Shown: positions 6,196 to 10,611 of the stretch, piece by piece | Position numbering within the stretch: the stretch's first letter is position 1 | Layout of the letters: every line of letters begins with the position of its first letter | Origin: Flammeovirgaceae bacterium UBA4659 | GTDB taxonomy: Bacteria > Bacteroidota > Bacteroidia > Cytophagales > Cyclobacteriaceae | DNA length: 10,611 nt | Reading direction: 5' to 3' | Assembly: GCA_002405445.1 (NCBI GenBank) | Contig: DHLV01000292.1 | Coordinates: forward strand, 1-10,611 | Program-made: the position numbers and the translations under genes | The notes under the pieces: generated by a model | The model's database searches: none | The model's input: the letters and a program-made list of their open reading frames with translations, nothing else | Told to the model about the DNA's origin: nothing

Positions 6196-6560
6196 TTCTT
6201 AAAAACAAAATACACTGCCAGCACCAAAAAGATAAAACCGATCACATGGTTCCACCGAAACGTTTCATTCCTAAAAACCAACAGCGAGAAAACTGCAAAT
6301 ACTATCAATGTGATTACTTCCTGGATCACTTTTAGTTCTACCAGCGAAAATGGTCCTCCATAGTTCTTAAATCCAATTCTGTTGGCAGGAACCTGAAGCA
6401 GGTACTCAAAAAATGCTATGCCCCAACTGATGAGAATGATGGCCACCAAACCGAAGTTTTGGCTCCAACTCATTTCCTTAAATTTCAAATGGCCATACCA
6501 CGCGAGGGTCATAAAGGTATTCGATAGCACAAGGAGTAAAATCGTGTAAAATGCTTTCAT
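6192..6560 (-). CDS. DUF486 (DMT_6) family membrane protein
   Basis: A 122-aa four-helix protein matching DUF486, grouped with small drug/metabolite-transporter-like proteins (DMT_6). The hallmark blocks are all present: LSNTFMTLAWYGHLKFKEM (12-30), ISWGIAFFEYLLQVPANRIG (44-63), LVELKVIQEVITLIVF (73-88) and the C-terminal VIGFIFLVLAVYFVFKK. Length and motif spacing are normal, so it should be intact. It probably sits in the inner membrane as a dimer, by analogy with small DMT proteins; no substrate is known. It starts at ATG 6560, about 100 bp after the end of ettA on the same strand, separated by the inverted repeat at 6579-6658. It overlaps the downstream unknown gene by 4 bp. Confidence 0.9.
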   Translation of the reverse strand: MKAFYTILLLVLSNTFMTLAWYGHLKFKEMSWSQNFGLVAIILISWGIAFFEYLLQVPANRIGFKNYGGPFSLVELKVIQEVITLIVFAVFSLLVFRNETFRWNHVIGFIFLVLAVYFVFKK

Positions 6561-6578
6561 CGATTTGAAAATTCGTTG

Positions 6579-6658
6579 ATTTGAAAATTTGAAAATGAAC
6601 TGTTCGGCCTTTTAATGCCCGTTAATTTTCAAATTAGCCCATTTTCAAATCTTCAAAT
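6579..6658 (-). repeat. Long imperfect inverted repeat downstream of ettA
   Basis: The arms are 6579-6601 and 6636-6658, 23 nt each, with 20 of 23 positions complementary and a 34-nt loop. In the RNA read from the minus strand (the ettA transcript) the three non-Watson-Crick positions become G-U pairs, so the whole stem can form. In the opposite transcript they would be A-C mismatches. The stem begins at the ettA stop codon. It may serve as a transcription terminator or 3' mRNA stabiliser. Further copies of the unit ATTTTCAAAT/ATTTGAAAAT lie at 6563-6572 and 6624-6633, so the region is a cluster of TTTGAAAAT repeats. Confidence 0.7.
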
Positions 6659-8340
6659 TACTTTACGAGTTTCTTGTACTTAATCCGATGCGGCTGGTCA
6701 TCGCCTAACCGCTTGCGCTTGTTTTCTTCGTACTCGCTAAATGTGCCCTCGTACCAATATACTTGCGAGTCGCCCTCGAAGGCAAGGATGTGCGTACATA
6801 CGCGATCTAAGAACCAGCGATCGTGCGAGATAATCACGGCACAACCACCAAAGTTTTCCAACGCTTCTTCCAGTGCTCGTAGCGTGTTGATGTCGAGGTC
6901 GTTAGTTGGCTCATCCAGCAATAGCAAGTTGCCGCCTTGCTTCAACGCAATGGCCAAATGCACGCGGTTGCGCATACCACCCGAAAGTTCTTTTACTTTC
7001 TTTTGCTGGTCAGTGCCGCTGAAGTTGAACTTGCTCACATAAGCGCGCGAGTTGATTTCCTTTCCACCAACCAAAATCAAATCTTGTCCGCCCGTGATGG
7101 CTTGGAACACGGTGTCTTCCGGTTTCAAGTCATCATGCTCTTGATCTACATAGGCAATCTTCACGGTTTCGCCCACAGAGAAATTTCCGGCATCAGGCTG
7201 TAAGGAACCCGTAATCATTTTAAACAACGTGGTTTTACCTGCACCGTTCGGGCCAATGATGCCCACAATGCCCGCAGGCGGCAAAGAGAAAGTCAAATTT
7301 TCATACAGCAACTTATCACCAAAGGCTTTAGCCACACCATTGGCCTCAATCACTTTGTTACCCAGGCGAGGCCCTGGCGGAATGAATAGCTCCAATTTTT
7401 CTTCACGCTCTTTTGTTTCTTGGCTCACCAGTTTTTCATAGTTGCTCAAGCGCGCTTTGCCTTTGGCGTGGCGGCCTTTCGGGCTCATACGCACCCACTC
7501 CAACTCGCGCTCCAACGCCTTTTGCCTCTTCGATTCGGTCTTCTCTTCTTGCGCCAATCGCTTCTGCTTTTGATCCAGCCAGCTGGAGTAATTTCCTTTC
7601 CAGGGAATTCCCTCGCCACGGTCCAATTCCAAAATCCAACCCGCCACGTTGTCCAAAAAGTAGCGGTCGTGCGTCACAGCGATTACCGTGCCTTTGTATT
7701 GCTTAAGGTGTTGTTCCAGCCAATACACCGACTCCGCGTCCAAGTGGTTGGTTGGTTCATCCAACAACAACACATCTGGCTCTTGCAATAACAATCGGCA
7801 CAATGCCACGCGCCTTTTCTCACCACCCGATAGATGTTCAACTTTTGCATCAGCAGGCGGGCACCGCAGCGCATCCATTGCGCGCTCTAATTTGTTATCA
7901 AGTTCCCAAGCGCCAATGGCATCCAATTTTTCTTGTATTTCGCCTTGCTTGGCAATCAGTTTGTCCATCTTGTCTGGGTTTTCCAGCACTTCAGGGTCAG
8001 CAAACTTTTCGTTGATGGCTTCAAATTCTTTTAGCAGCGCAACCGTTTCCTTCACACCTTCTTCCACAATGTCGCGCACGGTTTTGCTTTTATCGAGTTG
8101 TGGTTCCTGCTCCAACAAGCCTACAGAAAAACTCAAGTCCGAGACAACTTCACCCTGAAATTCTTTGTCGATACCCGCAATAATGCGCAGCAGCGATGAT
8201 TTTCCGGAGCCGTTTAACCCCAGCACACCAATTTTGGCACCGTAGTAAAATCCGAGGTAAATATTTTTTAAAACTTGTTTTTGAGGCGGGTAAATCTTGC
8301 TTACGCCTGCCATCGAAAAAATTATTTTTTCATCTGCCAT
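6658..8340 (-). CDS. ettA: Energy-dependent translational throttle protein EttA (ABC-F ATPase)
   Basis: A 560-aa soluble ABC-F protein with two nucleotide-binding domains and no membrane segments. Domain 1: Walker A GLNGSGKS (41-48), signature LSGGE (170-174), Walker B LLLDE with catalytic E195, and H-switch H224. Domain 2: Walker A GPNGAGKT (363-370), signature LSGGM (452-456), E477 and H506. Residues about 93-148 form the EttA-type arm inserted in domain 1. Residues about 240-324 are the charged P-site tRNA-interaction linker (WLDQKQKRLAQEE, then ERELEWVRMSPKGRHAKGKA), which is characteristic of EttA rather than Uup or YheS. E. coli EttA (555 aa) binds the ribosomal E site and gates elongation according to the ATP/ADP ratio. 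Length and all motifs are intact. Transcribed alone from a promoter at about 8366-8397 and followed by the 6579-6658 hairpin. Confidence 0.95.
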   Translation of the reverse strand: MADEKIIFSMAGVSKIYPPQKQVLKNIYLGFYYGAKIGVLGLNGSGKSSLLRIIAGIDKEFQGEVVSDLSFSVGLLEQEPQLDKSKTVRDIVEEGVKETVALLKEFEAINEKFADPEVLENPDKMDKLIAKQGEIQEKLDAIGAWELDNKLERAMDALRCPPADAKVEHLSGGEKRRVALCRLLLQEPDVLLLDEPTNHLDAESVYWLEQHLKQYKGTVIAVTHDRYFLDNVAGWILELDRGEGIPWKGNYSSWLDQKQKRLAQEEKTESKRQKALERELEWVRMSPKGRHAKGKARLSNYEKLVSQETKEREEKLELFIPPGPRLGNKVIEANGVAKAFGDKLLYENLTFSLPPAGIVGIIGPNGAGKTTLFKMITGSLQPDAGNFSVGETVKIAYVDQEHDDLKPEDTVFQAITGGQDLILVGGKEINSRAYVSKFNFSGTDQQKKVKELSGGMRNRVHLAIALKQGGNLLLLDEPTNDLDINTLRALEEALENFGGCAVIISHDRWFLDRVCTHILAFEGDSQVYWYEGTFSEYEENKRKRLGDDQPHRIKYKKLVK

Positions 8341-8365
8341 AGTGGGTAGTAGCTCGTTAGTGCGG

Positions 8366-8397
8366 CAAATATGGCTTTTTTAAGCCAATAGTCCATA
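8366..8397 (-). promoter_or_regulatory. Possible ettA promoter
   Basis: On the minus strand TATG (8397-8394) is separated by 20 bp from CATATTTG (8373-8366). This approximates TTTG-(19-21)-TAnnTTTG with one mismatch per box. It lies about 25 bp before the ATG. A small dyad GGCTT/AAGCC (8373-8386) falls in the spacer. Confidence 0.33.
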
Positions 8398-8466
8398 GTT
8401 TTCGATTTACCCGGCAGCCTGACCCTCGGTTACTTTTTGTTGAACTCGTCCATGCAACGGTGGCTA

Positions 8467-8496
8467 TTGACTATGGTGTATTTAATTCTATTTTTG
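8467..8496 (+). promoter_or_regulatory. Promoter of the DUF2795 gene
   Basis: TTG at 8467-8469 and an exact -7 box TATTTTTG at 8489-8496 are 19 bp apart, a good match to the Bacteroidota consensus. The start of transcription would fall near 8503, giving a leader of about 16 nt before ATG 8519. Confidence 0.65.
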
Positions 8497-8518
8497 CGGA
8501 AAATTTAATCGGGTTACT

Positions 8519-8740
8519 ATGTACTGGACACTTGAATTGGCATCTTATCTGGAAGACGCGCCCTGGCCCGCTACCAAAGACGAATTGATTGACTTTTCAA
8601 TTCGCTCTGGTGCACCGCTGGAGGTGGTTGAGAATTTGCAGGAGTTGGAGGATGACGGTCAACCTTACGAGAGCATCGAAGAGATTTGGCCGGATTACCC
8701 GACCAAGGAAGATTTCTTCTTTAACGAGGATGAGTATTAA
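8519..8740 (+). CDS. DUF2795 domain-containing small acidic protein
   Basis: A 73-aa, very acidic soluble protein. It reads MYWTLELASYLEDAPWPATK, DELIDFSIRSGAPLEVVENL, QELEDDGQPYESIEEIWPDY, PTKEDFFFNEDEY. As I recall the family, this sequence is almost invariant across Bacteroidota, annotated as DUF2795. It has a compact helical fold in which the DELIDFSIRSGAPLEVVENLQELED segment resembles a small helix-turn-helix-like module. No enzyme motif is present and the function is unknown. Its own promoter (8467-8496) and terminator (8764-8787) make it a single-gene unit. Such strong conservation with compact transcription signals suggests an abundant housekeeping protein; that is inference. Confidence 0.92.
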   Translation: MYWTLELASYLEDAPWPATKDELIDFSIRSGAPLEVVENLQELEDDGQPYESIEEIWPDYPTKEDFFFNEDEY

Positions 8741-8763
8741 GTAAATTTGAACAGAAACATGAG

Positions 8764-8787
8764 AGCCCTGCACCGCGGGGCTTTTTT
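8764..8787 (+). terminator. Rho-independent terminator of the DUF2795 gene
   Basis: AGCCCTGC (8764-8771) pairs with GCGGGGCT (8775-8782), an 8-bp GC-rich stem with one T-G pair and an ACC loop. It is followed by TTTTTT at 8782-8787 and lies 23 bp after the stop codon. Strong and single-sided: no U run on the opposite strand. Confidence 0.9.
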
Positions 8788-8800
8788 ATTAATCCAAGTG

Positions 8801-9106
8801 TCAAAGACCCCTTCCTACCACAAAAGAAGGGCTTCGTTTCTTATGAACAATAGCTGTGATAATCACTTGCTTTTTTGGGTCATCAATGTAGAAATGGATA
8901 ATGTATGGAAACACTTTAGTGCGGGCAAATCGAACATTTCTATACCGAATTGGATAAGCAGTGGGCATCTTTCAAATCTTCTCGATTATGAACTCAACAG
9001 CTTGGGCAAAACGCAACTCTAGCCCCTCGCTTTTGTCCTTATACCAAGCTCTTGCTTCCTTCACATCGGCCAGCACCTCGTCTAGGTACAGGAGTTGATA
9101 ATTCAT
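8801..9106 (-). pseudogene. RelE/ParE-family toxin gene with in-frame TGA at codon 45
   Basis: From ATG 9106 the frame gives MNYQLLYLDEVLADVKEARA, WYKDKSEGLELRFAQAVEFI, IEKI, then TGA (8974-8972), then KMPTAYPIRYRNVRFARTKV, FPYIIHFYIDDPKKQVII, and AIVHKKRSP before the final TGA at 8803-8801. Both halves match RelE/ParE superfamily toxins: the N-terminal DVKEARAWYK and GLELRFA helices, and the C-terminal YPIRYRNVR, FPYIIHFYID and HKKRSP blocks holding the usual active-site basic residues. No frameshift is present. The TGA falls between helix 2 and the beta sheet, so the truncated 44-aa product lacks the catalytic sheet. An ATG two codons after the stop could restart translation, but would give only the C-terminal half. 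The start overlaps the antitoxin stop by one base (TGATG), the usual antitoxin-first coupling. Confidence 0.8.
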
Positions 9107-9336
9107 CAGCTCTTACGACTTAATTCATTAAGAAGCTCTTGAATAGGTCGCAGGCGGTCAGGATTTTTCTCGATTGCTTCTAGTCGAAGGTCAATCAATT
9201 CCTTTTCCCAAGGTTGACCGTCTTGTTCAAGTGTTTCAATATCTGGATAGTTTGCCTTGATTAAAGACCAATCTTCGATAGGTACATAAACCCCTGTTTG
9301 ATTGCCGTTTTTGTCCTTTAGCACTTGAAGTTTCAT
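9106..9336 (-). CDS. Antitoxin of a type II toxin-antitoxin pair
   Basis: A 76-aa charged protein: MKLQVLKDKNGNQTGVYVPI, then EDWSLIKANYPDIETLEQD, an acidic helical region, and a C-terminal IQELLNELSRKS. The N-terminal beta hairpin 'LKDKNGxxTGVYVPIEDW' and the helical tail are typical of the Phd/YefM-like antitoxins that accompany RelE/ParE toxins in Bacteroidota. It should bind its own promoter through the N-terminal part and the toxin through the C-terminal helix. It is intact, while the toxin next to it is interrupted, making it an orphan antitoxin if the stop is real. ATG 9336 follows a TATCTTTG -7 box. Confidence 0.75.
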   Translation of the reverse strand: MKLQVLKDKNGNQTGVYVPIEDWSLIKANYPDIETLEQDGQPWEKELIDLRLEAIEKNPDRLRPIQELLNELSRKS

Positions 9337-9358
9337 CGTAGCTAGTTTAGTTGCCTAC

Positions 9359-9366
9359 CAAAGATA
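9359..9366 (-). promoter_or_regulatory. -7 element of the toxin-antitoxin operon
   Basis: On the minus strand TATCTTTG exactly matches TAnnTTTG, 22 bp before the antitoxin ATG. A TTG lies 16 bp further upstream, shorter than the usual 19-21 spacer, so the -33 assignment is uncertain. Confidence 0.45.
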
Positions 9367-9421
9367 ATTAATAATAAAATTCCAATAATCCGTAATTTTA
9401 TCGCGTTCAATTTGCAGCAGT

Positions 9422-10531
9422 ATGTTTCAAAAAATCATCGACCAGGTTTCTCGGTTTTTAGTAGGAGGGCTCTTTATTTTTTCCGGCCTCATCAAGCTCA
9501 ACGATCCCGTAGGTACCCAAATAAAAATGGAGGAATATTTTGAGGTTTTTACCCAAGACTTTTCTTCACTTTTTCACTATTTCATTCCGTGGTCGTTGGA
9601 GATTGGGCTCGCGATGATTGTGCTGGAGTTGGCCTTGGGCGTTGCCATACTCATTTATTGGCGCATGAACCTCTCCACCTGGACGCTGCTCCTGCTGATG
9701 GTTTTCTTTACGTTCCTCACCGGCTACTCGGCCATTTTAGAGAAAGTTACAGATTGTGGCTGCTTTGGCGATGCGATTAAATTGACTCCGTGGGAGTCGT
9801 TCGTAAAAGATTTGGTTCTGATGGTTTTTGTGTTGCATCTGTTTTGGCACCGTAAAAAATACAAACCTGTACTTCGCACACGCGAGGGTTATGCCGTTGT
9901 TATCGCCACGGTAGTGGTCAGTTTGTATTTGGGTATTTATGCCATCAACCATTTGCCCTTCATCGATTTTCGGGCTTATAAAGTTGGGAATAACATTCCC
10001 GCACAAATGAAGCCCACCGAGCAACCTGTGATTGAATACATTTTTACGAAAGACGGCAAAGAAGTAAAGTCTACCCAATACTTAATGGAAGGCGGCTATC
10101 AATACGTGTCATCTCGCGTACTCAACGAAGATAAAATCAAACCCAAAATCACGGATTACGCTGTGAGCAGCCCTTCGGGCGAAGATAAAACGGACTACAC
10201 TTTTCAGGGCAATCGGCTATTGGTAGTGATGGTAGATGTGCGCAAAGCTTCGAGTGAGCGCATTGCTGCCATTCGCGAGCTTACCCAACAACTTGAAGGA
10301 AAAGTGGACTGCTTTGTGTTGACCGCTTCTTCTGCGGAAGCGATGGAAGAGTTTAGGCACCAACACCAATTGGCGGTGCCCTATTATTATGCTGATGCAA
10401 CTGTACTTAAAACCATCATCCGCTCTAACCCGGGTATTGCGTTGTGGAAAGACGGCACCGTTTTAGGTAATTGGCACCACAACGATACGCCATCATCAAG
10501 TGAAGTGCTTGAATTGACAACAAAAAAATAA
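9422..10531 (+). CDS. BT_3928-like DoxX/MauE membrane protein with thioredoxin-like C-terminus
   Basis: A 369-aa protein. The N-terminal half is a DoxX/MauE-type redox-associated membrane domain: RFLVGGLFIFSGLIKLNDPVG (11-31), helices near 58-80 and 86-106, then DCGCFGD (111-117, C112 and C114) and LTPWESFVKDLVLM (121-134). A further helix lies at about 157-177. After it come about 190 extracytoplasmic residues. The part from about 264 (NRLLVVMVDV) to about 352 resembles a thioredoxin fold with a cis-Pro-like NPGIALWKDG (336-345). No CxxC is found there, and the only other cysteine is C297. The arrangement matches the 'BT_3928 family' conserved in Bacteroidota. A role in envelope thiol-redox or electron transfer is inferred from the DoxX/MauE relation. 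Start ATG 9422 fits the domain boundary. It is divergent from the toxin-antitoxin genes. Confidence 0.88.
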   Translation: MFQKIIDQVSRFLVGGLFIFSGLIKLNDPVGTQIKMEEYFEVFTQDFSSLFHYFIPWSLEIGLAMIVLELALGVAILIYWRMNLSTWTLLLLMVFFTFLTGYSAILEKVTDCGCFGDAIKLTPWESFVKDLVLMVFVLHLFWHRKKYKPVLRTREGYAVVIATVVVSLYLGIYAINHLPFIDFRAYKVGNNIPAQMKPTEQPVIEYIFTKDGKEVKSTQYLMEGGYQYVSSRVLNEDKIKPKITDYAVSSPSGEDKTDYTFQGNRLLVVMVDVRKASSERIAAIRELTQQLEGKVDCFVLTASSAEAMEEFRHQHQLAVPYYYADATVLKTIIRSNPGIALWKDGTVLGNWHHNDTPSSSEVLELTTKK

Positions 10532-10590
10532 GGTGGTCTCAAGTTTCTAACGCAACAAATTGAAAAATAAGAAATGGACACCTTTTTTTT
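10530..10590 (+). terminator. Possible terminator after the DoxX gene
   Basis: AAGGTG-G-TC (10530-10538) can pair with GACACCTT (10577-10584), with one bulged G and a long A-rich loop, followed by a run of eight T (10583-10590). The loop is too large for a textbook terminator, so this is a weak call. No gene start is recognisable in the last 20 bases. Confidence 0.25.
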
Positions 10591-10611
10591 ATTTCCCTAA
10601 AAAAGAAGGAC

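Noticed and set aside
6674..8158. Several plus-strand open frames of 70-156 codons
   Set aside because: All are antisense shadows of ettA, with Ser/Pro-rich or otherwise non-protein-like composition.
8747..9022. 91-aa plus-strand open frame after the DUF2795 gene
   Set aside because: It crosses the terminator hairpin at 8764-8787 and is antisense to the toxin gene, whose protein is recognisable on the other strand.
1..10611. CRISPR array, insertion sequence, prophage or defence island
   Set aside because: No regularly spaced repeats, transposase, integrase or phage motifs, and no nuclease/helicase clusters are visible. The tRNA-Asn is not followed by an integrase or a repeated tRNA 3' end that would mark an attachment site.

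Overview
The window looks like a stretch of chromosome from a Bacteroidota bacterium, probably of the Cytophagales type. Four things point there: the gene families (a DUF2795 protein ending FFFNEDEY, a BT_3928-type DoxX protein, a small winged-helix regulator followed by CreD, an EttA-type ABC-F protein), several promoters of the Bacteroidota form TTTG-(about 20)-TAnnTTTG, A/T-rich leaders without Shine-Dalgarno sequences, and moderate GC content. The taxonomic placement is inference; no marker gene such as rRNA is present.

Layout. 1-167 (+) is the 3' end of a DUF2141 gene. 219-610 (-) is a DUF2306 membrane-protein gene split by a one-base frame change at a run of seven A. 611-1069 holds no gene I can support. 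1070-1888 (+) is a PhyH-type Fe(II)/2-oxoglutarate dioxygenase, and 2009-2449 (+) a DUF4395 membrane protein. 2584-2660 (+) is tRNA-Asn(GTT) with promoter and terminator. 2764-3183 (+) is a VOC/glyoxalase gene with an in-frame TGA. 3357-5768 (+) is a three-gene operon: a six-helix membrane protein, a winged-helix regulator and CreD, with GTACTTTTAA palindromes before the first and third genes. 5809-6560 (-) is a coupled pair: a DUF486 (DMT_6) membrane protein and an unknown two-helix protein. 6579-6658 is a long imperfect inverted repeat beginning at the stop of ettA (6658-8340, -). 8519-8740 (+) is the DUF2795 gene with a strong promoter and terminator. 8801-9336 (-) is a toxin-antitoxin pair whose RelE/ParE-type toxin has an in-frame TGA. 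9422-10531 (+) is a BT_3928-like DoxX protein with a thioredoxin-like tail.

How the genes work together. Most are single housekeeping or conserved-hypothetical genes. The best candidate for an under-described system is the membrane protein / winged-helix / CreD operon, where a repeated palindrome suggests autoregulation by the small regulator. The other theme is decay: three genes (DUF2306, VOC, toxin) each carry one clear lesion while their flanks remain well preserved. That means recent inactivation, recoding or sequencing error. No CRISPR array, insertion sequence, phage or defence cluster is visible.
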